From assembly GCF_901000735.1 (NCBI RefSeq), contig NC_081542.1:32321871-32385870 (forward strand): DNA of 64,000 bases. Reading direction: 5' to 3'. Positions 33,550-46,200 of the stretch are shown one piece after another (position 1 is the stretch's first letter; each line of letters starts with the position of its first letter). The DNA comes from Corylus avellana. Its lineage: Eukaryota > Streptophyta > Magnoliopsida > Fagales > Betulaceae. The notes beneath the pieces are model-generated. The model worked only from the letters and a program-made list of their open reading frames with translations, searched no databases and was not told where the DNA came from. A program made the position numbers and the translations under genes.

Positions 33550-34592
33550 TATCACGGGGCAAATTTTTCGCACCAAACAAGCCACATGATGGCCCTTAGC
33601 AAAGCACCAAGTAGTGCCTAGGCAGCCAACACACTAATAGAGGTTAGCCAAGGGCAATCATAGCACATAGATTTTATGGGAGCAACACCTCCCAACTTTT
33701 ACACTCAACCAAACCGAATGTACAAAGACAATGGCTAGGGCCCTTACAAGACATTGGAACCCTTAGCCTAGATACAACCAACTAGCCACCAAGGCTTACA
33801 ATACAGGAAATCGGAATAGACATTCACTTGCACTTAGTGTTTTCCTCACAGCAGCTTCCTCACAAGACTCACTCTCAATGCAGCTTCCAGGCCCCTTTGA
33901 ATGAGAGTCCCTGCAACCAACTAGGTGGTAGCCCACTGCCTACTGCAGCATGGTCAACACCCAACAAGCAACCTACCACTTGGACTATGCTCCTTGATCC
34001 ATTTGAATCTAAACAAGGCCCTTGCTTAGCTTGCTACCACAAGGTAGCCCCTTGCAAGTCCTCCTGCAAACACACAACCACTCCAATAAGGTCCCAAACT
34101 AGCTTCCTGCATGCATGGCACAGCACCACTCTACCCATTGTAGTAAGCAATCATCAGCCAGGAGGCTTGGCCAGCACCCTACACAATGCCACTGCCACAC
34201 ACAAGACCCTTCTAGCTTCCCAGCTTCATGCAAAGGCCTACTAGGCATTCATTGAGCTGTGGCACAGCAGGTCCTCTTGCACAAGGCAGTGGCACCACGT
34301 GGCTAGTGCAGCAACCCACAGTATGTCAATCCAACAACAAGATTATTAGCAGGGTCTTCAAGGGGTTGGGTCATGCCCAAGCCCGTTCAGCAACCATGCC
34401 ACCAAGACCAAGCACTTTGATAGTGCATAGGCCAACATTCTTAGGATCAACCAAATTACCAGCAAGGCTGGAACAAGTCCAACCCATCATCTTAGCCCAA
34501 GGCATGCCTCCCTCATGCCTGGGCATGGTGGTCAGCAAAGGTTCAAGGTACACCCATGCTACCACCATGAGAGCCATGTCATGGTTGTGACA
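33550..34592 (-). repeat. 5' LTR of the chromovirus
   Basis: 1,043 bp. It pairs with the left LTR at 26,501-27,594. It lacks a short piece near 33,915 that the left LTR has, and its inner terminus has changed from TGACA to TGATA. Confidence 0.9.
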
Positions 34593-34597
34593 TGAAT

Positions 34598-35030
34598 ACT
34601 CTAGTCTCTACCAGTGATGTTTCATCTTTTACTTTAGTTGTAATAATTCTTTTTCATTGTATTGTTCTCTTATAATGCCTTACTTTTCCACATTTATACC
34701 ATATAGGTTTCTTATAAGTCTTGTTTTTCTGTTTTTTATAGGGTTTGTGTTCTTTTTTTCTATATATATATATTGTATTTGTTAATTCTTTTGCGTGTTG
34801 GGTTTTATATTTCTTATAATGGTTTCTCTTTTTGGCCTAATTTGCTAAAAGAGTGGAATATCCATATGATTTTACAACTATAGCATTAATAGACTTAGGA
34901 GCTGATATTAATTGTATATAAGAAAAGAAGGGATTATTCTAACGTATTCCGCTGCAGACTCTTTTCAGAAAGGATGAGATTCCTGAGTTTTGTTCCTCGT
35001 AATATAAGATTGTGAGGCTAACCATAGAGT
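34598..35030 (+). pseudogene. Possible endogenous pararetrovirus-like remnant
   Basis: Around 34,885-34,920 the plus strand encodes a short protease-like motif (LIDLGAD) of the kind seen in plant pararetrovirus-type polyproteins, with a stop soon after and the normal serine or threonine of the active site replaced. The sequence left of the chromovirus (about 26,270-26,500) joins this segment if the chromovirus and one TGAAT are removed, with a serine-rich frame crossing the junction. All frames are broken. A Ty3-like source is equally possible. Confidence 0.3.
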
Positions 35031-35067
35031 CAATTACTGGTTAATTGATTTCAGTAGAGCGTTACAA

Positions 35068-35235
35068 ACAATCTTTCTCATAATGGAATGCCCAATTTCA
35101 TTTACCAATTGCAAACTTTCTATGCTTAAGGATACAATATTATGGACTAAGACCTTGAGTAATAATAAACATGTTACTCACACCCATATCTATATTCAAT
35201 GTAATTCTAGGACCTTTCACATGTATAATAAATAT
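35068..35235 (-). repeat. Copia LTR fragment
   Basis: About 165 bp matching 10,037-10,200 of the copia LTR, including ATGGAATGC, CTTAAGGATACAA and GTTACTCACACCCATA. Nearby, the phrase TTAATTGATTTCA occurs on both sides (about 35,040 and 35,290) inside a local duplication. Confidence 0.6.
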
Positions 35236-35299
35236 GATGAAATTTCTGGTAGAATAAGACAGAGAGGCGAATCATGAAGTCAATTACCAGTTAATTGAT

Positions 35300-35684
35300 T
35301 TCACTAGGTGTTACAGAAGGGGTGAAGTCTAAAGGCGTAAGGGGGTCGTATTTATAGGGTAGGATGAATGGATAAGGCTGAGTTAGGTGACTAGTAGGTT
35401 AAAATTGGTTTTTAGGTAGGCTCGAACGTTTAGTGTACTATTGTATTATTGGATCTAGGGTTTCACTCAAAATTTCCAACAGATGCCTTGAACATTCGAG
35501 TTTGAGGGTTTCATTGAACATTCAAAGGTGACTTTGAACATTCAATTAGAGTTTGAAAATTGTTTTGGGGTTTTAATGAAAAAAATGGTTTAGGCCTTTT
35601 TTGAATTACGGATGTTTTTATAAATTGGACTTAATAAATGCATTTCCTTTTATTATTCACTTTATTAATAATCGGGGTATTGCA
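35300..35684 (-). repeat. Fragment of the TGTAATACCCC-type LTR
   Basis: Read on the minus strand it starts TGCAATACCCCG at 35,684 and carries repeated GAACATTCAA motifs like the LTR at 6,554-8,592. Truncated on its other side. Confidence 0.45.
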
Positions 35685-37018
35685 CCTTTGACATTTTTCA
35701 TATCAGGCCTACATGCCATACTTGTGGCAGTTCCATAATGAAAGCAACAAACCCCAAGTTTGAGGTATGCATTTTACTTATTTTTTTTCATACTCTCGAT
35801 TCATATACCCTCTTAGAAACTTCCTTGCTAATTTAAACATCAAAGTGTCTACCATTAACGTATCCGGCGAGTTTCCCATGTCTATCTTTTTTTTGTTTTT
35901 TGTTTTTAGGTATTCTTGACAGAACTACTGGGAGGTCGTTAAGTGTATCAACATTCATGAACAATCATGTGAATATAAACGAGTTTGAAGCTTGATTGAT
36001 TAATAAGTCAAACTCAAATATATTCATGAACAAACTTGTGAATCTATGAAACTTGATACAGATATGAATATATGTTTGTATCTATAAATGAATATACTGT
36101 ACATAGAACTACAAAGAAAAAGAAAAAAAAATACTATACACAGACATGAATTTGAATTGCAAATGTTTATAAATAAGATTATAAAATATAACCTTGTTGT
36201 TTATTAATTTTTGGTAATATATATAGTTTGTATCATTATCCAAAATTATGTTCGATGTGTTAAAATACTTTGTTGGTGAACTCAACTTGTATAAGTTCAA
36301 AAATTAAAAAAATTAAGTCTATCAAATAGACTTAGAGTAATACTAAAAATTACATTTTTATCTAACAACTATTCTATAATATAAATGTAGTAGTCTCAAC
36401 TAATCCTTAGATCATCCTTAACATTATGTGATAGTTGTGAAATAAAAATATAATGTATATATATAACACTACTCTTAACTCAAATCATATAGTGTTTAAC
36501 TATAGTTAAATAACTAATCCTTAGAATAGATTTACAAATGGCGTATACTCAAATTCCAAACATAAGTAAATTATATTGGTTTGTTTGACAACACTTTTTA
36601 GAACAGCTTAAAAGTATTAATAAAATCTCAAAACCCCATGAGAAGATCCCGAGGTGGCCGCAACCACCCCTAAGCCGGCCACCCCAGATGGCTTCTGGGT
36701 GGTCACGGCCACCTCGACTGCTCTGTGGGTGGTTGAGCACCCATGTTATTTTTTATATTTTTAAAATTTATGTTGAAAAAAAGAAGAAGAAATAGTGACG
36801 GGTTTTTTAGTAATTTTGATTCAATTCCACGCATGAAGAATAAGAATAACTATTCTATTTCACTTCCTTCTATTCATAGTAATAAATATTCTATTTTCTA
36901 ATGGAATACTCATTCCACAAACTAAAGGAGGCTTTATAAACTATTTTAATCCATCTACCCTATTTCTCTTCTCTTGTGAGGATATGTTTAAAAAAAAAAA
37001 AAAAAAACTATTTTAACC

Positions 37019-37022
<4 letters not shown>
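35685..37022. other. Intergenic with MITE-like core
   Basis: AT-rich sequence without genes. At 36,640-36,735 a GC-rich box GAGGTGGCCGCAACCACCCC and its inverted relatives sit between AT-rich arms, like the centres of other TIR elements here. An A run lies at about 36,990-37,007. Confidence 0.4.

Positions 37023-37051
<29 letters not shown>
37023..37051. repeat. (TA)n microsatellite in the gamma-SNAP promoter region
   Basis: About fourteen TA units, roughly 185 bp before the start codon. Confidence 0.9.
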
Positions 37052-37054
<3 letters not shown>

Positions 37055-37234
37055 GATTTTACCAAAGTAGCCCGGTACCATTCCAACCATTGGAGATTGC
37101 TGATTTTATAAACTCAACAAACAGAGAACCCCAACCCAACAATAACAAAGAATTTCAGGTTGTGCTGTACGCTAACCTGGAAATGTCCACCTACTCATAG
37201 AGAGACCAGGAATTGAAGAAACTCCGAATCAGCC

Positions 37235-40200
37235 ATGGCCGGTTCCGATCTCGAGAAGTTGATAATCAAAGCCGACAAACTGTGAGTCTCTCTCTCTCAT
37301 CGCTCACATATGTATGTATGTGTGGATTTGAGTATTGGAACTAGTAATTTTTATTTAAAACAAACACATTTCGACGATTTTGATGAAGCTGGAAAAGTTT
37401 TTCGATGTGGTTAGTAATCCTCGGATGCTAGTTTGTCAGTAAAATGAAGAAGAAAATCGATTTAATCAATGGAGCACCACTAAAGTCTCCTCTGGAGTTA
37501 CTTGTACATCTCGATGGCTGGTCAACGGAAATGCTCTTGTAATTTTGTGATGTTCATGGCGGTGGTCGCTTAGGGTTTTCTTTCTACCGCATATGGGTGT
37601 TTGCCAACACGCTTGTTGAGATTCTTTACACATTATATGATTTATAAGTTTTGGACTTCACTTCTAAACAGCTATAGGGGGAATACAATAAATGTTACTT
37701 GAGAAATCGTGATGAAGAAGTAGCTAATACTATTGTACTCGACTTAGACTGGGTCTTCAATGAGTCATTTGTCTCCCATGCGAGAGCCTGCAGTTTGTGA
37801 ACATTTGGCGTTTTTGTTTCTATTTGCATGACAGAAAACTGTTATGTATACAAGTTTTCATTTTGAGTTGCCAAAGACATGAAATAAAAGGCAAGACCAT
37901 TTAAATTGTTACTATATTATTTATGTTCTTGTTTCTGAAAATTGTCTCTGAGTGTGAGATATATATGAGTGCGTGTATGTCTGTATGTGTTTGTGTTCTG
38001 TTTCTGAGGATTTTCCTGAACAAATAATAACCTCTAACTTTATTAATTTTTCTTCATACGAGATACACATTCATTGTCTTTGTATCTGACAAATGATTTT
38101 TATTCTCACGCATGCTACTTTTTCTCTTTTCTGAAATTGTTGATTGCCTTTACTTTGCATTTTGTTAGAACAAAGCTCAGTCTTACAAGGTGGAGTGCTG
38201 ATTGGAAAAGTGCTACTCAGTTGTATGAGCAGGCTGGTAGGTAATTCTTCATGTATTTGTAGAGTTTTAAATTATATACAGGTTATGTAGTGGCGTGGAT
38301 ATCTCAAAGGATAAAAGAGGGTTGGGACTATCATGCTTGTTTGGGAACTATAGAAAATCATTTTTTTCTGCTGTAGCTAATGGGTTTAGGCTCGCCAAGC
38401 AGTATGAGAAAGCAAAAACAGCATTTGAGAAAGCTTCGAAAGGACAAGAGATGCTTTCTTCGTATCCTCATTTTCTTTGACTAGCTTGGCCCATCCTTTG
38501 GGTGTCATTTGTCCTCATGTATTTGATTTTTTATCTTGTTATATATCCTTTACAACTAGATAAGACCCTGGGACGCTGCTAAGCATATGGAATCTGCTGC
38601 TGCTCTAGCAAAGGAACTAGGCAATTTCAGTGAAGTTGCTGATTTCTATAGAAGGGCATCTGAGCTATACACTGTCTGTGGGAGACCACAACCTGCATCA
38701 GATGCACTTGCTAAGGGTGCCCGGTAAACATTTTTTTTCTTCCTCTTATGTTTTGGTGCTTTGAATCCTGTTTCCTGTTACTCAAAACATATTTCCCATG
38801 GAGGCACCCCTCAACATCTCTTGACTCAGATAATGAAAATTTTTTTTTGATAAGTAACTCAGATAATGAAATGTACTTTCAGAAACTGGAAGTCCAGTGA
38901 AAATGATTTGCGCCATTGAGTTTTATATCCTGCTGTTTAAATCTAAGATTGCCAATGGGGCTGTTATTATAATTGGCAGTCATATGCATATCTCAGTCAT
39001 AATAGAGGTGGTTTAATTTTTATGAAATCTTGGAATTGATATATCAACATCATCCCTTTTCTTCAGTGGCTCAATTTCGATGATAATTTTGTGCTTCAAA
39101 TGTTATGAACATAAATAATGGACCAATCATGGCCCTTCGCATGGCCAAAATAAACAGTAATAACTTGCTGAGGAATTTTGGTTCTCATCTTATTTTATGT
39201 TCTCTTCACAAGTTCACAAGTTCTTAATGTTCATAGTTTAAAAGTTTTTCAGACTGAGCTTTTTCTTTCGACTTTTTAAATTTCTCATTTTTCTTTTCCA
39301 ATATCAATTAATAGTCACTTAACATATACAGGAAGGAGGCTGCGTAAAACCTTGATAACCTTCATTGCTTATAGAACTTTTGTTCCCTTGCAAGATTCCT
39401 ATGCCATTGGACAGTGACTTGTATTATATCTGTATGGATATGCATATCTCTATTTATATGTGTGTGTTATTATTTTTTCATTTCCCCTTTTGTTCTTCTA
39501 CTTCATTTTATTAATGGTGTAAAACTTAGAGTTGAGATTATAGCCTCTTGGCTCTGTTTTTCCACTCTTATTCTTACTATATCTTACCATTCAATTGAGA
39601 ATGTACTTATCAAAAAAAAAAGAAAAAGAAAAACCTATTCAATTGAGGATATCCTTGGAAAACAAATTGAAGTATTACTTTTCATTATAGTGCTCTTGAA
39701 GATGCTGTGCCTGATGAAGCTATTCAACTTTACACTGATGCTTGTTCTATTCTTGAAGAGGATGGGAAGGAACAAATGGCCTTTGATCTATATCGTGCTG
39801 CAACATGTGTTTATATAAAACTTGAGAAGTAAGTTTTGATGGTTTTGAACCATGGTAAAACATCTATTTATATGATTCAGTGGATGAAGTGAACCCTTTG
39901 TGCTTCTCTAATATACTTTTAAAATGCTTTCGTGTATCAACTTAGCACAGTTTTAAGTTGCATAAATTGATACTCTTTTCAAAGGCTTAAAGGTCCTGGT
40001 CTTATTTATTCTTTCATATCCTGGTAAAATGCACTTCCATTGCAATTATAAGAAATTTTTTCTATTTAATAAATTGGTGTCTTTGGGGACATGCTACTTG
40101 TGTCCACTTTTCTTTGCCGCTTATTTAGAGACTTATATAAAATATTTCACATTCATTTACCTGAAATATGTGCTAAAATTTACTGGTCTTATGCTGTTGT

Positions 40201-43200
40201 CAAGGAACTTATATAGAGTTTTAGAATTTCAAAGTCTTTAACCATTGACAGTTCTTGTGCTTGGCAAATAAGCATGCAGATATCACTAGACATTATATTG
40301 TATTATATAAATTCATAAAAGAACAAGGTGTCGGCATATCACCATGTTTGGATTCATGGGAGTTGCTATGTCCAATACCCTGTGATTTTATAGAAACATG
40401 ATACTTGTGGCCGTTTCCAGAAATCGTAGCTGTATGATGGCTCACCAATTACTTGTTGAGTCTCAGATGGAGATACTGCTAAAATTTTATATTTCATAGT
40501 TAGTTCATGAAATATAATATCTGGAAATTGAGTATGGAAACTAAAAGAGAGAAAAAGGGAACAAAGTTGACTGTGCACTTCTTTTAGATGTTGCATTTGT
40601 CATGTTTTAGGTGTACGCACTGGGAACTTATGTTGAATATGCAATTTCAAATGAATGAAGTTTATTTTCTGACATCAATAACAGTGGCATAGATACGTGT
40701 GATTGTATATTTTGGATATAGTTATGTGTATGTATGCCATTGTGCCCTCAAAGCCTTGCTGTAAGGTTGACGTGTCTGATACTGTGTTGTTTTCGTATTT
40801 TGACATTTGTATAAATCCCATGGCTACATAGGAGGAACCATATTTTATAGACGTAATACTTGTAGCATTATTGACTCTTCCAGTTTTAACTTGTTGGACA
40901 TGTTAAGGAACCATTAGGCTTGAATTTATACATCATCTGGCTGTTGTCAGCATGCATGGACATCATTACCAATACATTAAGTTAGGATTTAAATCAATAT
41001 TTCTAAGTGTTATTTTGCTTATTGATTCACTTGCTATTCTAAAGGTTATTATTACTTACTACTTTCATCATTACATACAGGTATACAGATGCTGCCACTT
41101 TCCTTTTGAGATGGGGCTTAGCAGCTGATAAATGCAATGCTACCAATAGCCAATGCAAGGTCCAAAAAATAAGTTTTTGTGTTCTATTCTCTATAGTGTA
41201 TATTATATGTCCAGCTTCCTGTTGTTCCCTTGATTATAAGAAAGAACTTTTCTTTCTTTCCTCACTAATGTCATTCTTTTATTCTGTCCTTTCAAAATTT
41301 GTTTTATTTAACTCATTGATACTTTTAACTGAAGGAGTGTGCTGCAAGTGAACTCTTTTGCTAATTTCTCTTTAAAACATGTATGTTTTGAGAATTTTGA
41401 GCATTCATATGCCTTAAGGCTCCATTTATGCAGGGTCTGCTCTGCATCCCTTTTGCGCACCATTAGATATTATCCTCTCTACTTATCAAATAAAGATAGA
41501 GAAATGCTACACATCCCAAATTCGTTTCCCAAAAGTTGGTTCCCAAATGATGTATATCCCAAATTCTTTGTATATCCCAATGAATTATCTGGTATATCCT
41601 ATAGAATGACCATAGGTTACATCTTTGTTCTTGTACATTTGTTCTTTACTTTGGACCATTCTTGAATTTTGTAGCCGTTCCTTTATTACAAATAAAAAAG
41701 GTGGAAAAATTTTATTCTGTTTTCTTGCAGAGTTGGCGTCTATGTTTTATTGTTTATCTTGCCATGTTCCCAAAGTCTTTTTGCTCAGAAATCATCTCTG
41801 ACATATCTTTGTTGGTTTCAGGCATACCTTAGCTCAATTATTGTTTACCTCTACGCACATGACTTCAAGCAAGCAGAGAAGTGCTATAATGACTGTTCTC
41901 AGTAAGTAAAGGTTTTCTTGCAGCAACTTCTGGCATCTGTGATATATTGAAATACCCAAAAAAATAGTGGATCTTTTTTTATTTGGTTTGGTTTGTTCTT
42001 TTTTATTTTTTATAACATTCAGATTAGGACAACATTGCTTTGCATCCCTAATTATTCTATTTACAGCACAAATGTTTGGATCAATGTAGCTAAATTTCTA
42101 TGACGGTTCTGATTATCTCCTATTGCTGTTCGGTACTTCAGTTAGACATTCCATTAACTTTTGTCAAAGGAAAAGAGAAGGGAAAGCATCTGGCAATATC
42201 TGGATCCAATTTTTATTTATTTATTTATTTATTAACTTTCAGCGTTGGACTGTTCTTAAAGTGGTTGTGCATAGACTCTCATGGAATCAAATGAGCAAAC
42301 AACTTGCTCCAAAATTTGGATTTCTTTGTCAGTATATGCTTTTGCATCAAGAACTAGTTGCATAAAAGCATAACTTGTTTCATAACATAGTTATAGAACT
42401 AATTACAGTTGTATAATGTTCTGATTAAATGAATTCCCTTTTTTCTTATGACATCAATTACACCACAAAGGATTCTTCTGATGTGACTCGCTGCTTTTCC
42501 CCTTTGTAGGATCGATGTGTTTTTGGGAAGTGACCAGGGCCGTTGTGCTAGTAAGCTTCTTTCTGCTTATTCAGAAGGTGACATTGAAGAAATCAAACGT
42601 CTGGGTCAGTCAAGCACTGTTTCTAATCTTGACCATGTGGTAAGAATTTCAATTCCGCTCTACCTTGTTATTTGTTCAACTTTGCCTTAATCCATTTTAC
42701 AATAATACAATGTTTTTTTATGACCTTTTGCATGGCTGGTTCATTTTTTTGATAAGTGGAATTCATTTAAAGCTCAAAAATGCAACCCAAGTACATAGAA
42801 AGTATACGAGAGAAACATCAAACTAGAAAAAGAACAAAAATCTAAAATATCATGAAAGCTAGAAAACTGAAAACCATCAATTACATCCATCCCATGGTAG
42901 AGAGTATTGAGAAATGCCTTTAATTCCTCTATTATCCTCTCATGGTCTTCAAAACTATGACCATTTCATTCTCTCCAGATGCACCACATTAAACAAGCTG
43001 GAACCATCTTCTATATTGCTGCACTTTGAAAATTTCCAAATGCCCATCTCCAACAAGCAAAGAGATCTACCACTCTTCTAGGCATGACCCAATCTAACCC
43101 AAAGAGGCTGAAACTAGTATTCCATAAAGTACGAGCTAGCTCACAGTAGAGTAAGAGATGATCACGGAATTCCCCACCCTTTTTGCACATGCGACACAAA

Positions 43201-46200
43201 TCTACCTTGCTTAGGTTATTTGCTGTGAGGAACTTCTCCAACACTACCGTCCAAGCAAAGAATGCTACACTCAAAGGGACCTTATTCTGCCAAATATTCC
43301 TCCTAGGGAAAAGAGTACTATCATGGGGAGGTATGACATTGTATAATGACCTGACATTGAACAATGTTATTTTGGAAGGGACCCAAAAAAGCTTGTCTTC
43401 GCCCCTATCTTAGTTTGAAGGGTACAACAGATTAATGAACGAGGTAAAGGGGTCCATCTCCAATCACGCACTATTATAAAATTAACGTTCCTCTAATGAG
43501 TCATAGAAACTTCCAAATTATCAACCACAAAAGCATCCTTAAATTGAGCAATTGTGAATAACTTCGGAAAAGCTATCTTTAGGGTTTGATTTCCACACCA
43601 CTCATTATGCCAAAATCTAGGAGCCATCACCCACCACAAATTTAGTATGACTCAAAAATTCCCCCCAATCCCTCATGAAGCTCACCCCATATGGCCCGTG
43701 AACTTCATTAGAGCTCCATCCACCCCAAGAGCTGCCATATTCAAGATCCACTACTACCTTTCACTAAGTCTCCCTCTCATGCACATAGTGCCATAGCCAC
43801 TTTCCCAAAAGGGCTTGGTTGAATAAAAGTAAATTTCAAACCCCCACCTCTGATCTCATTGCCTAGAGAACAGAGAACAAACCTTAGACCAATTTACCAG
43901 TTGAAAACTTGAACTCATCACAAACACCACCACACAAGAAGTCAGTTGGGATCTTGTACATCATATGCATAGCGGAACAATAACAATTTAAGAACACATG
44001 GCTAGACCATGCATTAAAATAGAAAAATAAAATAAAAAAAAATAAAAAACAAGAAGAGGACTTACATGGGTATTCGGCCACTCTTGAAAACTTTTTTTTT
44101 TTTTTTTTATAGGTAATATCAATTTATATAAAAGCGCAAAGGGACGCAACTCATGTACACAGGAAGTAGACAATAGAGCCCACAAATGCAAATAGCGATT
44201 GAGCTGAAAATGAAGCACATAAGTCTAAAACTTGGGGCTGAATCTTCTCCAAGAACATGGTTGAGATTAGAGATTTAAAACCTCTTAAGTTTTCCCTCCA
44301 TGACTACTTATCAAAAAAAAAAAAGTTTTCTCTCCATGACTGAATATCACCAAGAGAGTCTCAAACTGCGTCTCTCAACTCTTTAGAACACTTTATGTTT
44401 TCTTGTATATTGTGTGCATACAAGCTCCTCTATTTATAGGTATGTATTTACTAATAGAGGAAGGAAAACCTAATCTTCCATCTTAGTAAAATACGGCTAA
44501 TAGGGGATTAAAATCCCCAGCTTCATGCATGGTGAAACATAGCCAAGCTAGGGTTTAAACCCTAGCCTTGTCTCATGCAAACGCCCCATGCAGAGGTTCA
44601 AGAAGCTTGTGCATTTTGGTCAAATTACATCAGCTTGAAGAGGGACCTAAAGGGAAAAATAAAAACTAGCTCCAATAGGCTTCTGACACATTTCATTTCA
44701 TGACTTGTCATAAGTTACTATTAATTACAATTGACTCTACTAAACAATTGTAATTGCACTCTAGTTATTATTATTGATTTATTCAATTAATCCCATTGAT
44801 TATACTTATTTTACATTTGATCAATTTATGAAATATTTCGTAGTTGAATTAAAATCATAAATAACTGTCACTTTTTTTCACTACCTCTTTTCCTTGAGTA
44901 TCCATTTTAATCCTTGAATATTCATGTACTTGTGAATCTCATTTCACCTTGTACATAAAACTTTTAGTAATTTTTACTTAAACATTTAGGCCCGAGATTA
45001 AGAATAATCAATTCTATTAAATTTTTCTTAAGGAAATCTTTCTTATCTCTTTGATTTAATCAAAGGATTTGAATTTCTTCTTGAGGAGTTGTGTTCCCAC
45101 AATGTTACATGTGATCACCCAACACATTGAGAATTTTGACTATAAAAAATCTCATCCCCAAATGTATCAAAGTAAACTTCTACTCACATTTGAGTTCATA
45201 ATTCTATTAGAATTGAAAGTCAATGTAATAAGTAGTCATGAATTTCATATAATTTTTTTTACAGTGTTCTAAATGAATATCAGTCCACCTGGCCTGTTTA
45301 GTGCATTGTTTCCGCACAAGCACATCAACTTGAAGTCCCACTTCACATGATCAAGATAGATCATCATGGTTGATGTTAAGCATGGGAGATGTTAAGCACA
45401 CTAACATTTCTAGACCCCACAGAAAAGCCCGAAAAGAAACCCTCATTCACTATAGCGGAGATTATTTTACTTAAATACTCCATAATGATAACAAGCAACA
45501 AAGGAGACGAAAGGTCTCCCTGTCTCAAACCACATGAACTACTAAAAAATCCCAAAGGAGTGCCATTCACCGAAACAAAAAAAACGCTCCGAAGAAATGC
45601 AGTACGCTATCCAATTATGCCATTTCTCTCCAAAACCGCACATCAACAGATACAACAAAAAATCTCAATTGACAAGATCATAAGTCTTTTCAATATCCAC
45701 TTTGCATAGCGCACTTAGCTCCTCAGTTTTGATCCCGCTATTAAGTCATTCATTAGCTATGATAATGGAGTCTAGAATTTGCCTATCCCTAGTGAAAGCA
45801 TTATGAGATTGGAGATAATCTTTTCCACAACTATCTTCAAGAAACAGAGACATACAGAGGAATGAATCGTGTCCACAACACATACAAGGAAATAACAAGA
45901 ATGAATACCTTCCCATGCCAAACATCCTTTTCCGGCTAAGTAGCATGGGATAAATTATTTTGATCACATGAACACTCAAAACAAAGAAAGTCTCAACCGT
46001 TTTGTTAATTAACTAACCTTGTAAACATTAGAGAGAAAGAGAACCCTGCTTGAACAACTTTTGTTATGGGTTGAGAATCAAAACATCTTGCAACCACAAA
46101 ATCAAATACCAGCAAAAGCAATTTATGCACTTAAATCATGTAAGGAAAGTTACCATATACTTAGGTCTTCTGTTTTCCTTAGTGGCGGAGCCACGTTGGT

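Larger units (their letters stand above)
26501..34592 (-). mobile_element. Ty3/gypsy chromovirus, full length but decayed
   Basis: Two LTRs (26,501-27,594 and 33,550-34,592) with termini TGTCAC...GTGACA enclose gag, protease, reverse transcriptase, RNase H, integrase and chromodomain in that order on the minus strand. The flanks are TGAAT (26,496-26,500) and TGAAT (34,593-34,597), a perfect 5-bp target duplication. A primer-binding site and polypurine tract are visible. The right-hand (5') LTR has lost the last G of its terminus. A solo LTR of another family (29,777-31,142) is inserted inside pol. Stops and shifts in every domain mean it is not autonomous. Confidence 0.9.

Noticed and set aside
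33828..34590. Plus-strand frames in the right chromovirus LTR
   Set aside because: Antisense to the element and within the LTR; no protein family recognised.
38295..38480. Single open frame over gamma-SNAP exon 3 taken as its own gene
   Set aside because: Only 38,377-38,461 is coding; the rest is intron read-through.
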